64,000 nucleotides of DNA from Anodontia alba (GCA_964016985.1 OZ024836.1:37752152-37816151), one strand, 5' to 3'. Counted from the first letter of the stretch, positions 51,262 to 62,418 are shown. Made by a program: numbers and translations. Notes: generated from the letters alone by a model not told the origin.

Positions 51262-54200
51262 GGTGTTAGTCAAGCTCAATGAACATACACAAGATCAAGT
51301 CAATGTCAGCCTGTGCTAGTCAAGCTCAGTGACCATAGACAACAGCAAGTGAGTGTCATCCTGCGCAAGCCAAGCTTGATGACCATACACAATAGCAAGT
51401 CATTGTCAGTATGTGCTAGTCAAGCTCAATGACCATACACAAGAGCAAGTCAGTGTATGCCTCTGCTAGACAAACTCAGTGATCAAACACAAGAGCAAGT
51501 CAATGTCAGCCTGTGCTAGTCAAGCTCAATGACCATAGACAACAGCAAGTCAGTGTCATCCTGTGCAAGCCAAGCTCAATGACCATACACAATACCAAGT
51601 CATTGTCAGCCTGTGCTAGTCAAGCTCAATGACCATACACAAGACCAAGTCAATGTCAACCTGTAATGACCATATACAAGAGCGAGTCAATTTCAGCTTA
51701 TGGTAGCCTTTTTCAGTGACCATACACAAGAGCAAGTCGGTGTCAATGTGTGCTGGTAAAGCTAAATGACCGTACACAAGAGCAAGTCAATGTCAGCTTG
51801 TGCTGGTCAAGCTCACTGACCATACACAATAGCAAGTCAATGTCAGCCTGTGCTAGTCAAGCTCAATGACCATACACAAGAGCTGGTCAATGTCAGCATG
51901 ATTGTGCTAGTCAAGCTAAATGACCATACACAAGATCTAGTCTGTGTCAGCATGTGCTAGTCAAGTTCAATGACTATACACAAGAGCAGTCAGCGTCAGG
52001 GTGTGCTAGTCAAGCTCAATGACCATACATAAGAGTAAGTCAGTGTCAGCCTGTGCTAGTCAAGCTGAATGACCTTATAAAAGAGCAAGTCAATGTAAGC
52101 CTGTGCTAGTCAAGCTTAATGACCATACACAACAGCAAGTCAATGTCAGCCTTGGCTAGTTGAGCTCTGTGACCATACACAAGAGTAAGTCAATGTCAGC
52201 TTCTGCTAGTCAAGCTCAATGACCATACACAACAGCAAGTCAGTGTCAGCCTTGGCTAATGTCAGCCTTGGCTAGTTGAGCTCTGTGACCATACACAAGA
52301 GCAAGTCAGTGTCAGCTGTTGCTAGTCAAGCTCAGTGACCATACACAAGAGCAAGTCAATGTCAGCCTGTGCTAGTCTACCTCAATGACTGTACACAATA
52401 GCAAGTCAGTGTCAGCCTGTGCTAGTCAAGCTCAATGACCATACACAAGAGCAAGTCAGTGTCCACCTGTGCTAGTCAAGCTCAATGACCATACACAAAG
52501 AGCATGCCAATATCATTCTGTGCTAGCCAAGCTCAGTGACCATCCACAAGAGCAAGCCAATGTCAGCCTGTGCTATTCAAGCTCAATGACCATCCACAAT
52601 AGAAAGCCAGTGTAAGCCTGTGCTAGGCAAGCTCAGTGACCATACACAAGAGCAAGCCAGTGTCATCCCGTGCTAGTCAAGCATAGTAACCAAAAACAAG
52701 AGCAAGCCAGTGTCAGCCTGTGTTAGCTAAGCTCAGTGACCATACACTAGAGCAAGCCAATGTCAAGCCTATGCTAGTCAAGCTCAATGACCATACAGCA
52801 GAGCAAGCCAGTGAGATCCTGTGCTAGTCAAGTGCAATGAACATACACTAGAGCAAGCCTGTATCAGCCTGTGTTAACCAAGCTAAAGAGCAAGCCAGTG
52901 TCAGCCTCCACTAGCCAACCTGAGTGGGCATATACAAGAGCAAGTCATTGTCAGACTGTGCTAGCCATGCTCAATGACTGCACACAAGAACAAGCCAGTA
53001 CCTGCCTGTGCTAGCCATGCTAAATGACCATACACAAGAGCAAATCAATGTCAGTCTGTGCTAGCCAACCTGAATGGCCATATGCAAGAGCAAGCCAGTG
53101 TCATCCTGTGCTAGGCAAGATCAGTGACCATATACAAGAGCAAGCTAGTGTCAGACTCTGCTAGCCATGCTCAATGAATACACACAAGAACAAGCCAGTA
53201 TCAGCCTGTGCTTGCCATGCTAAATGACCATACACAAGACCAAGCCAGTGTCAGCCTGTGATAGCCAATCTCAGTGGCCATATACAAGTTCAATGACCAT
53301 ATGCAAGAGCTAGTGTCAGACTGTGCTAGGCTAGCTCAGTGGCCATATACAAGAGCAAGCTAGTGTCATCCTGTGCTATACAAGATCATTGACCATACAC
53401 AAGAGCAAGTCTGTGTCAGCCTATGCTAGTCAAGCTCAATGACCATATAAAAGAGCAGGACAGTGTCATCCTTTGCTAGGCTAGCTCAGTGACCATATAC
53501 AAGAGCAAGCTAGTGTCAGACTGCTAACCAAGCTCAGTGACCATCCACAATAGCAAGCCAATGTCAGCCTGTGCTATTCAAGCTCAATGACCATATACAA
53601 GAGCAAGCCAGTGTCATCCTGTGCTAGGCAAGCTCAGTGACCATAATCAAGAGCAAGCTAGTGTCGTCCTGTGCTGTGCAAGCTCATTGACTATATACAA
53701 GAGCAAGCTAGTGTCATCCTGTGCTAGGCAAGCTCATTGACTATATACAAGAGCAAGCTAGTGTCATCCTGTGCTAGGCAAGCTCATTGACTATATACAA
53801 GAGCAAGCAAGTGTCATCCTGTGCTAGGCAAGCTCAGTGACCATAATACAAGAGCAAGCTAGTGTCAGACTGTGCTGGTTGAGCTCAGTGACCATATACA
53901 AGAACAAGCTAGTGTCATCCTGTGCTAGGCAAACTCAGTGACCATATACAAGAGCAAGCTAGTGTCAGACTGTGCTAAGCTATCTCAGTGACCATATGCA
54001 AGAGCAAGCTAGTGTCATCCTGTGCTAGGCAAGCTCAGTGACTGTATACAAGAGCAAGCTAGTGTCAATCTGTGCTAGGCTAGCTCAGTGACCATATACA
54101 AGAGCAAGCCAGTGTCATCCTGTGCTAGGCAAGCTCAGTGACCATATACAAGAGCAAGCCAGTGTCATCCTGTGCTTGGCTGCTTGGTGACCATATACAA

Positions 54201-54620
54201 GAGCAAGCCAGTGTTAGACTTTGCTAGCCATGCTAGCCATGCTCAATTAATGCATACAAGAACAAGCCAGTGACCATATACTAGAGCAAGCTAGTGTCAG
54301 ACTGTGCTAGCCAACCAGAGTGGCCATATACAAAAGCAAGCCAGTGTCATCCCATGCTTGGCTGGCTCGGTGACCATATACAAGAGCAAGCTAGTGTCAG
54401 ACTTTGCTAGCCATGCTCAATTAATACACATAAGAACAAGCCAGTATCAGCCTGTCATAGCCATGCTAAATGACCATACACGAGCAAGCCAACCTGACAG
54501 TCCATATACAAGAGCAAGCCAGTGGCATCCCATGCTAGGCTAGCTTAGGGACCATATACAAAAGGAAGCCAGTATCAGACTATGCTAGCCAAGTGCAATC
54601 ACAATACACAAAAGGAAGCC
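51262..54620. repeat. 50-bp minisatellite, about 67 units
   Basis: Monomer CAAGCTCAATGACCATACAC + AAGAGCAAGTCAGTGTCAGC + CTGTGCTAGT. Exact 50-bp steps are visible at 51421 and 51471. The left part (to about 52.5 kb) is dominated by GTCAAGCTCAATGACCATAC, the right part by GGCAAGCTCAGTGACCATAT with AAGCTAGTGTCATCC. No conserved reading frame. Confidence 0.96.
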
Positions 54621-54629
54621 AATGTTAGC

Positions 54630-54705
54630 TCTGCTCCCTTTGGGAACAAATTCTGTTCTGTCCTTATAGAGTAGGCCCTTTAAAAGGGGGGCAAAAAAGT
54701 GTTCC
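54630..54705. mobile_element. T9 fragment
   Basis: CTGCTCCCTTTGGGAACAAA and ATAGAGTAGGCCCTTTAAAA. Confidence 0.55.
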
Positions 54706-54707
54706 CA

Positions 54708-55210
54708 GCTCAGTTGGTAGAGAACTAGCTACAGACAGGAAGGTTTTGGGTTCAGGCAATTCCAGTGAAACCCACAATGTATGTGTTGGAATTGAAATAA
54801 CAAATAAAAATATCCTAAATACAATTTTAGTGATCCTGACTTTGGATGACAAGGTCTAATGTTTGAATCCTGCAGGAGGTGGACTTCAGCCCATGACTGT
54901 AAGGCGCTTCACTGTACACAGCCTTTCTTTATCACCTCTTCATCTTCCCTATATGACAACCCATGTCATGCTGAATGAATTAAGATGCCATACCCACTTC
55001 TAATTGTCAGCCAGTCAGATTGTTTGATCCTGATTGTTGATACAAATTCACATAATTAATTGCAAACAGTGTAGATCCAGATCAGTTGGCTTCTGAAGAA
55101 GCCAACTGACCTGGATTTATACTGTTTGCAAAGGCAGAGTTTATCTGGGTTCAGCAGGACAAAGGTTAAAATAATGCTGAAAGGGATGTAAAACACCAAA
55201 TCATAATTTG
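54708..55210 (+). mobile_element. S4 tRNA-headed SINE interrupted by T1
   Basis: Head CAGCTCAGTTGGTAGAGAAC with GGTTTTGGGTTCAGGCAATT resembles tRNA D and T arms (A and B boxes). A second B-box-like stretch (ATGTTTGAATCCTGCAGG) is at about 54862-54880. The tail GAAAGGGATGTAAAACACCA comes after the T1. The poor acceptor stem and anticodon arm rule out a functional tRNA. Confidence 0.65.
54960..55165 (+). mobile_element. T1 MITE in S4
   Basis: CCCATGTCATGCTGAATGAA to TTCAGCAGGACAAAGG. Right TTAA at 55166-55169, left now ACAA. Inner stem TTGGCTTCTGAAGAAGCCAA. Confidence 0.88.
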
Positions 55211-55214
55211 GTAT

Positions 55215-55868
55215 TCAGCCTAATTACCGCACCATGCACTTGGGTTTTTCAAAACTACGGGGACAACTTGTGGTAAAATATGTATCCTCCTAAACTAAGG
55301 GTACACTGTGGGATGTTTTGTCTTCTGATTTTCTTTATTCAGTCAACCCTCATTATACCAACACTCGATACAATGACAAAATTTGTTATACTGACAATTT
55401 GATTAGCATGGAAACCCTCAAGAGATGTCAGTTAATCAGAAATCATGCAGGAACATTATTATTCAAGACTTCAAGCAACATATGTTTTGAATACTGAGGT
55501 GATTCTAACAATATCCAAAATGTATGTTCTTTGAGGAAACAAGAATGTATACTTTAAACATGGCATTTGAGGCATTATGAATTTCTTTACAATAGCAAAT
55601 TCATTTTAATGGAATTATCTTCCAGAACAAATGCTGTAGTTATAACAAGGGCTCACTGTAAAAGAGTATGTTGTGGGTATTCATTTATAAAGGCATATGT
55701 AGTGAGTACCAGTTTGAACAAATCGATGCAATTCAAATTGGTAGCCACTACATATGCCTTTATAAAGAAGTAGACAAAATGTACACAGGTTGTAATCTGA
55801 AATTGTACAGAATTGCTTGACTGTGTGCTTATTGGGGTTTGTGCGGTAATTAGATCAAATACAGTAAA
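55215..55868 (+). mobile_element. T14 MITE interrupted by a pogo-like MITE
   Basis: Left end GTATTCAGCCTAATTACCGC, right end GCGGTAATTAGATCAAATAC. Gamma core at 55675-55765 (GGCATATGTAGTGAGTACCA and inverse, tip ATCGAT). Confidence 0.78.
55338..55659. mobile_element. pogo-like non-autonomous element
   Basis: CAGTCAACCCTCATTATACC left and TTATAACAAGGGCTCACTG right are inverted, with TA at the right edge and TT (probably mutated TA) at the left. TIR sequence and TA target fit pogo/Tigger. No transposase. Confidence 0.72.
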
Positions 55869-56218
55869 AACATTTACTTTGTTTTTCTTTGGCAATGCTA
55901 AGCCTCCAAACACCAGATGCATCCTTCCTTATAGAAAATTCTCAGATTTGCATTATTTATTCCTTCAGTATATACTAGATATCTGATTTCACTCGTATTC
56001 ACTGTCCAAGGGACAATCAAAATCATCAAATCCCTAAATGCAATTTCATAAACCTTCATAGTTTTAAATTTTAACCTGTTGAAGGTGAAATATGCAGTAA
56101 ATGAATACTTGTACATTAAAGTAATCTTATTTTTTAACAATATTAGTTATCTCATGTTTTTAACAAAAATCAATGCTAAATATGATAACAAAATAGGGCT
56201 AGTATGATACAACTGGTT
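55869..56218. other. unassigned AT-rich stretch
   Basis: No recognised element on either strand. Confidence 0.5.
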
Positions 56219-56432
56219 ATTCTTTCGTGGAGACTGATCATGAAATATTTTCTATGGTCATTCTCTCCCTTCCACTGATTCAAGGAGGGCACTTGTCAGT
56301 TTCTGGCAAAAGAATGTGCACAATACTGGTTAACCACTTAGAGGACTAAGCCTGCCCAGTAAATGTGTGGTTAGGCAAACTGACCGTGCTCGACATGACC
56401 CCACTGGTTTGACACTTAACACAAACAAACAA
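56219..56432 (+). mobile_element. 5'-truncated S1 SINE
   Basis: Begins in the body (ATTCTTTCGTGGAGACTGAT) and keeps CTGGCAAAAGAATGTGCACA and CACAAACAAACAAAC. The tRNA head is missing. Confidence 0.85.
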
Positions 56433-56835
56433 ACTGGAACTGCGTATTATGCCAATGCCAAATTTAAACCCTTTTTTCAGAAAAATTAGAAAACAGGTCC
56501 TACTTTACTGTCTGCTAAATATCGACCGCAGCAAGTTGTGTTAATTTTCCACTGATAGTGATTTTATATCTCTACATTTCTTGCTGTAGTTTGCCGTATT
56601 ATTCTGTGTTGAAGTTAAAAGCATTGAGTCCTCAGGGAAATTCATCAATTTGAAGATAACGTCATATATTTTTTCTATGCACGTTCCCAAGATCAATACG
56701 GCCTTCTTTGGTAATTGTAACTAATGATATTGAGTTTAACAGAATTTCTGTGAGATTAATTCTTCCCTGCACGGAATCCCTACTTGTTACTTTGACTTCC
56801 ATTGTCTGTCTTTACCACAGGATTGTGTTTGTCTT
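56433..56835. other. unassigned, with a T7 fragment at about 56440-56525
   Basis: ATTAGAAAACAGGTCC and ACTGTCTGCTAAAT are T7-like. The rest is unrecognised; the 73-codon ORF at 56708 is not assigned. Confidence 0.45.
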
Positions 56836-57037
56836 AGACCATAATGCACTAATCAAAATTGCAGCAGATGACATTGTTAAGTTTTTTAATCATATTTTCA
56901 GAGAAAATAAGACTTGGCATTTCATGTGAATTGTCTGCTTGGCAGACAATTCACATGAAATGTCAAATCTCATTTCTCTGAAAAATGCAAACATAAAATC
57001 AAAATGTCTGCTGCAGTTGTGATTAGCAGTTTAAGGG
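56836..57037 (+). mobile_element. T6 MITE
   Basis: Right TTAA at 57038-57041, left end worn. Hairpin GGCATTTCATGTGAATTGTC TGCTTGGCAGACAATTCACA. TGTCTGCTGCAGTTGTGATT on the right. Confidence 0.85.
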
Positions 57038-57084
57038 TTAAAGTTACGGAATGCTAGCCAACATTCTAGAAGAGAGACTTAAGT

Positions 57085-57235
57085 TCTCAATATACATTTT
57101 ATTGCAAAATTATATGTTGTTGGTGTGCTCATTAGAATTGCCTCTGTGAGGCAGTTCTAATGAATACCCACAACTTATGTTTTCATGATGAAATAAAAAA
57201 AATATTGCTTTTGTTTTGGTAAAAGAATTACCATC
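57085..57235. mobile_element. T8 MITE
   Basis: ATATGTTGTTGGTGTGCTCA TTAGAATTGCCTCTGTGAGG and TCTAATGAATACCCACAAC. Confidence 0.8.
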
Positions 57236-57287
57236 TTGATATCAGTCACACACTGAGAGTTAATTAAGATGGCAGCTGAAACAGGAA

Positions 57288-57481
57288 ATGAGATGCATTA
57301 TGGGAAATGAAACATTTTATTAGACCAGACCATTGGCTGTCTTATCAATATGTCACATGTTCAAAAACCCTCACAGTAAGCTCCTTTAGAAACCAAATTT
57401 TGAACACTGAAGAACCAGACCAGACAGCATGACGTGCAGGCACAAGTCTGGGCTTTTGTTATTCCCATAATGCATTACTTA
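57288..57481. repeat. 194-bp inverted-repeat element
   Basis: AGATGCATTATGGGAAATGA and TTATTCCCATAATGCATTAC are inverted. The interior is not repeated elsewhere in the window. Confidence 0.6.
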
Positions 57482-57604
57482 CATTTTAACATCAAGCTAA
57501 TCTGTTGCGTTTGATTTTCTGACCACATTCATTGCTCTTTACTAGGGTCATCCTGTCATGAACTTATTTCATGCACCCTATTACAAAAATATTTTGAGCA
57601 TAAA

Positions 57605-57865
57605 TGCTCAGCATGCAGGGTAAAAAAATTCAGCAGACATCATTTTGAAATATTTTTCTTATTTTTCCCAGAAAATAGGCATTGGCATTTCATGCAAATT
57701 GTTTCCTAAGAAGACAGTTCACATGAAATATCAAAACCTATTTTTTGGTTAGAAGACAATTTGCATAAGATGTCAAATCCTATATACTTGGAAATTGTCT
57801 GGGAAAAATAAGAAAAAAATATCATCAGTTTGTCATTTGCTAAAGTAGCCCAGAGAATGATAAAG
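57605..57865 (+). mobile_element. T7 MITE with duplicated arm
   Basis: ATTCAGCAGACATCATTTTG, GGCATTTCATGCAAATTGTT, a second arm-like AAGACAATTTGCATAAGATG, and TGTCATTTGCTAAAGTAGCC. Confidence 0.78.
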
Positions 57866-57899
57866 AATAAAACACCATTCAAGATTATAGTGGAATTGT

Positions 57900-58082
57900 T
57901 TTTAAACTATTTATTTATTTTTTTCTTTTTTTTTTCTGAGAAAATAAGGTTTGACATTCCATATGAATTCCTATGCTAGGCAAAAAAATTCATGTGAAAT
58001 CTCAACCTTTCCTTTAATCCAAAAAATAAAACAAATAAATTAGAATGCTCTCTGCTGCTCTTGTGGCCCAGGCACTAAAACT
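57900..58082 (+). mobile_element. T6 MITE, diverged
   Basis: CTGAGAAAATAAGGTTTGAC, ATATGAATTCCTATGCTAGG and ATGCTCTCTGCTGCTCTTG. Confidence 0.65.
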
Positions 58083-58083
58083 C

Positions 58084-58294
58084 TTTGCATGCTGGGGAAT
58101 TATGCATGCTTTTTTGTTATGTGTGGATTTTTTGAAAAATTAACTTTTTCAAAAAAATCTTCCAGGAATACCTTCAGAGTGTCAAACAGTTTGGATCCAG
58201 ATCAGGCCCGACATTTTGTCGGGCCTGATCTGGGTCCAAACTGTTTGAAAAGTTTATCAGCAGATGACAAAAGTCGCCACTAGCAGGGAAAGAG
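58084..58294. mobile_element. MITE with alpha-type hairpin and new inner stem
   Basis: Ends CTTTGCATGCTGGGG and CTAGCAGGGAAAGAG, followed by TTAA. The hairpin at 58183-58247 has 31-bp arms with one mismatch: the outer CAAACAGTTTGGATCCAGAT is alpha-like, the inner CAGGCCCGACA/TGTCGGGCCTG is seen only here. Confidence 0.82.
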
Positions 58295-58319
58295 TTAAGA
58301 GTGAATATTTGGCGTGCTG

Positions 58320-58725
58320 GAACCAAATAAGCAGATATGGCAAATGGGGGATGGTTTTATTTGTTGCAATAAACATAGAGCTTGACAGTTCATTTGTTTG
58401 TCTTATTTGGGGATATTCTTAAATGTCAAACTACATTCCTTGGGGGAAATAAGAAAAATAATTTAAAATATTCATGTTCTTGCTTGGTGTTGGCAATTGC
58501 AGGGGATGACATATTTTTTTTCTTCATTTTTACTTTAAAGCTTTAAGTAGCATGCAGTTGCAGCTTCAGTAAATGTAATCTGACAAATATCTGATATTAT
58601 TTTTTTTTTCCTGAAAACAAGGTTTGATCCTCAGATGAGACAATTTGAATGAAATATAACACCCTGTTTTCAAGACAAAACTTGAAGAAAAAAAATGGTG
58701 CCATCTGCTGATACTTTAGGGGAAT
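58320..58725. mobile_element. two decayed beta MITEs
   Basis: 58375-58470 (CTTGACAGTTCATTTGTTTG, AAATGTCAAACTACATTCCT) and 58550-58725 (AAAACAAGGTTTGATCCTCA, TGCCATCTGCTGATACTTTA). Confidence 0.55.
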
Positions 58726-58729
58726 TAAT

Positions 58730-58930
58730 ACACTTTCAGGGTAGGTAACTTTGTCAAAACTGTTTTGCCATTCTTCTTGAAAAGGGTCTATCTAAAAGCA
58801 AAGAATATGATCCAAGGGGAGCAAATTCTTTCCTTTAAGAGTGGACACTTTTCAAAAGGGAATTCATGAACAAGAATGCAAACAGGAAGTTACAAAAGTT
58901 ACCTCCCTTGTAAAAATGGCTGAAAGTCTA
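58730..58930. mobile_element. T9 palindromic element
   Basis: ATACACTTTCAGGGTAGGTA, AGGGGAGCAAATTCTTTCCT, GAACAAGAATGCAAACAGGA follow the 49142 copy. Confidence 0.75.
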
Positions 58931-59226
58931 CCATATTATTTAAGTCCCATGAAATTCAGCAGGATAACAGTAAAATGCAGCATTTTAAAAGCTCAAGAAT
59001 ACATCTCATCAAGGAATGCCTGACTTGTGTTAATTTAGATTGTAGATGAGTATCGATCGGTTTTCATTGTCAGCTAATTAAGTAAACAAGTTGTTTGATT
59101 AGAAGCTAATTATAAATGATCCTTTTGAATAATTTATTTTTTTTATAAAATACAATCCTATATTTGGCTGGAATGCTAAGGCTGGTGCTATACTGAATTG
59201 AAAAAGAAACAAATACTAATGAACCA
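58931..59226. other. unassigned stretch
   Basis: AT-rich, nothing recognised. Confidence 0.5.
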
Positions 59227-59230
59227 TTAA

Positions 59231-59469
59231 CCCTTAAGATGCCAAACACAACAATTGTTATCTGCTTTGTCTTCTGCCGGTTACTTTAAAAGTCTGTTGT
59301 TGCAGACAGTGTGGACCCAGATCAGACTGCTCCTCTAGGAGCAGTCTGATCTGTGTCCACACTGTTTGCCTATATGCAAAAAGTATGTTTGAAAAGTTTG
59401 CAAGAAGATGCAGCAGACAACATAAACAGACAACATTTTCAGATGCAGGTTTTCTTGGCATTTTAAGGG
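59231..59469 (+). mobile_element. T5 MITE, second copy
   Basis: TTAA at 59227-59230 and 59470-59473. T6-like flanks with alpha hairpin GTGTGGACCCAGATCAGACT GCTCC. Same chimeric layout as 30602-30825. Confidence 0.92.
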
Positions 59470-59713
59470 TTAACAGAAAGAAACACAACATTGGGATGCA
59501 TTCAACAGAAATGTTCTTCAAAGCTACTAATCATCAACTTGGGCTTCATCACACAGTTAGCAGCCATCTGGTTCTGAAGCAAAGGGAAACCAATGAAATA
59601 AAGGACTGAAAAGGTTGGGACCACCTATAGTGATGTCACAATGTAAGAACAAGGCACTGATTTGCTTAGTTATGACTTCATTCCTTTGAAAGGAGTTCCC
59701 ACCTCAAAAGGGG

Positions 59714-60255
59714 ATGGTTACCCAATTGTTGTTTTTCCACTTTGAGAAACTGGCTGAAAGCAGCAGGACTTGCCTCCAGAAGGTCAACAAACACCTTTTC
59801 CTGACAGACCGCCATCAGAGACAATGTCTGCATTGGTGTTTAGCCAGATGGAACTTGAATATCAGGTTCCTGCTCCTTGTCATGGATGGACAACCTACGG
59901 GATGGAGGCACAGAAACAGGGCCTATACACCCAGGAACATCCTGCCAACCATTCCGTATGGGGAGACTCAGTCATGTGATGGGGTTCCTCTCACATGATT
60001 GCAAACTGGACCAGGTCACCATACAAGGCACTCTAATGGGCAACCAGTACATTGACAATGTCCTGCAACCAGTTGACATTCCTCATTTTGACAGTCATGC
60101 TCTAACCTCAAGGCCAGTATACATGGACGAAAACATCAGACCTCATTGTTCCCACGCAGTACTAGCCCATCTTCAAACCAATGCTGTGATGACTTTGCCA
60201 TTGTCAATCAGGAGTATGGATTTAAATCCTCTGGAGGATATATGGTATCCTATCG
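59714..60255 (+). pseudogene. Tc1-like (DDE) transposase remnant
   Basis: Two frames are needed. In the first, LTDRHQRQCLHWCLARWNLN and RNRAYTPRN match the stretch before the central catalytic region. In the second, HDCKLDQVTIQGTLMGNQYI, DNVLQPVDIPHF, YMDENIRPH and DLNPLEDIW match the Tc1 C-terminal half. The Asp normally preceding Asn in the D-N-R-P-H motif reads Glu here; the final Glu (LEDIW) is present. The N-terminal DNA-binding part is absent and the frame shifts near 59960. No flanking TIRs were seen. Inactive. Tc1-type elements insert at TA by cut-and-paste. Confidence 0.85.
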
Positions 60256-60394
60256 GCTGATCTGAGTCTTCGCTGGCTGCACTGGCCAATTTGTAGGAAT
60301 TGCTATGCCCATGCTCATATATACACTTAATTATAAGGTTCAGATCAGGATAGAATATCACATCATTCCAAATACAGTAAAACCTGTCTTAAAG

Positions 60395-60535
60395 CCAAGT
60401 TCTGCTTACGGATGGTCAGGTGGTTTTTCCCCTGGTTCTCAGGTCTTCACCCCCACTTTGATGAACTATTGGCTCGATATAAGTGAAATATTCTTGACAG
60501 TGCCATAACCCATATCAAAAAAAAAAAAAAAAATT
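60395..60535 (+). mobile_element. 5'-truncated S2 SINE
   Basis: AAGCCAAGTTCTGCTTACGG, ATTGGCTCGATATAAGTGAA and an A-tail. The head is missing. Confidence 0.88.
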
Positions 60536-60540
60536 ATTAA

Positions 60541-60628
60541 ACGTATCCCAAAGAAACCCCCCACTCACTGTGGCAGCCTCGGCTGAGACTGTCACAGTAA
60601 GTTAGCGTTTTCCTTGGGATATGTTTGA
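60541..60628. repeat. 88-bp inverted-repeat element
   Basis: ACGTATCCCAAAGAAAC left, GTTTTCCTTGGGATATGT right. Internal CACTGTGGCAGCCTCGGCTG AGACTGTCACAGT folds. Confidence 0.65.
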
Positions 60629-60665
60629 TGAAAGTTTGGAATAATGCTCATATATAATTTTGGTT

Positions 60666-60947
60666 TACCATCACGAAAATATACCTATATAATTTTGACC
60701 CCCTTAAACCCCACTTTTATATAGTAAACCTGGGGTTTACAGGGGTATACATTATTTTTCTTATTTCTCCTCAAAAACACAGATTGTGGGTACTCGTTAG
60801 AACTGCCTCAGCGAGGCAGTTCTAACGAGTACCCACAATCTATGTTTTGAGCAGAAATATGAAAAATATCCGAGTTTTTTTCTAAAAATTTTCATTTTAT
60901 TGGAGGTAAAATGTTCAGTATATTTGAATAGGCTTGTTTTCGTAATG
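60666..60947. mobile_element. T17 MITE, second copy
   Basis: CATCACGAAAATATACCTAT left, AGGCTTGTTTTCGTAATG right. Gamma hairpin GTGGGTACTCGTTAGAACTG CCTCAGCGAGGCAGTTCTAA. Closely matches 27406-27678, including GGGGTTTACAGGGGTATACA. Confidence 0.88.
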
Positions 60948-61077
60948 CAAAGCCATAGATCTAAGTTTCACTTTCCAATGCTGCAGATGACATAAGAATG
61001 GAAGGAAAATATTTGGTGCAAAAGAAAATTACAGACTCCTGGGGATTAGGGTGGACATTGTTCTTAGGGAAACTATT

Positions 61078-62302
61078 CAGTGCAGTAAAATTTTGCTATT
61101 AAAACTACTTTTGTCTCGGACCGTCTAAAAGTGGTCTTAAAAAGTGAATGTGTAAAAGTGCTTTAAACCCCCCGGTGGTTTACTCTACTGAGCGTTCTAA
61201 GGCGGTGGTCCCGTTGTTAGTCTTACTCTTTGTGCATGGTTTATTCTACAAGGCAATTTGTTTTATATCTTACCTTGTGTTATTTTGTTCTTGCGTGTTT
61301 TCAGTCCTGTTAGCATTGCGATTACCTCGCTTGGGGAAGAGAGAGCTAAACTTAGTGCTTTTCGTACGTTTGTTCAATTTATGCTTAGTTGTTTAATTTG
61401 GTCAGTTTCCTCTTCCTCTTGGTGTCTGGGAAGGGCTGCGGTTTGTGATTGTGGCACTCCCTGGCCTTTTTTTCTTACCTTTTTTTTTTCTTATTAATCT
61501 GATGGTCTTAAGATTAAATATAAAATACAGTAAATTTTGTAAAATTTCAAACACTTTATTCCATACTTTTCAGCCAAACATTTGCTTTTATGCAGCTGCT
61601 TAAAATATTTAGTGAAACGGCAAATAGTGTAGACCCTGATCAGACTGCTCCTCAAGGAGCAGTCTGGTCTGGGTCCACACTGTTTGCAATATGCCATTTT
61701 GTCAGAAACCTTGGTGTACAAAATTTTAGGACATTTACCATATTTAAGAAAGAAAACATTTAGTACTGACAAAACTGGTACTTGTAGTTTGGAAGAAAGG
61801 CATTCAGTAGCTTAGCATTTTGCAACAAGTTTCATGAAAATCGACCGATCTATAAGAAAGTTATAAAGGTTTAAAAAAATTGGTAATGTGAGTCCAGAAC
61901 GAGGCTGTGAGTTTATGACATCATTAACTCACAATCAAAAATATCAAATAACAGCCATTCTGATGCAAGATAATTTCAGTGAATGGCCAATTTATATCCC
62001 TTATATTGCATATAATGAAAATTTAATGTTTTTATGAGAAAACAACTTATCTTTATGCTTGAAATTAGCGATTTCTTATTTTGTCATGTGACATGACTAA
62101 CAAAATGGCGGCCTCCATAGGAAGCTATTGTGAAAGGTACAAAAAGCCATATCTCCTAAACAGCTCAACCAATTTACATAAAAATTTGTGGCAAAATGAT
62201 TGCCTCTTTAACCCCTTTTTACTGAAGTGACAGTTAAAGTTTGTAGGCCCTTCCCCTTAATAGTGGGGTGATCTTAATTTTGAGGGGTCTTAATATTGGT
62301 AA
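61078..62302. mobile_element. possible 1.2-kb composite with GTGCAGTAAA ends
   Basis: GTGCAGTAAAATTTTGC at about 61079 and GGTAATTTACTGCAC at about 62288-62302 are a weak inverted pair. Inside are a GGTGGTTTACTCTACTGAGC-type repeat-like block (61170-61490), a T3 MITE and an AAAATGGCGGCCTCC stretch. The hydrophobic ORF at 61148-61396 has no recognised motif. Confidence 0.35.
61527..61742 (-). mobile_element. T3 MITE
   Basis: ACAGTAAATTTTGTAAAATT left, GGTGTACAAAATTTTAGGAC right. Inner stem AGACTGCTCCTCAAGGAGCA. Confidence 0.88.
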
Positions 62303-62418
62303 TTTACTGCACTTTTTTTGCTCTTTGTAAAGCTTGATTAATGTTTTATATTGAAGTGTCTGTGAAGAATAAAGCAGATATAAATGTAAAATCAATACAA
62401 GTATAAACGGCAAGTTAA

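Noticed and set aside
61148..61497. Hydrophobic ORFs of 79-82 codons
   Set aside because: Overlapping in two frames, with no signal-peptide logic or known motif; the DNA resembles a dispersed repeat.
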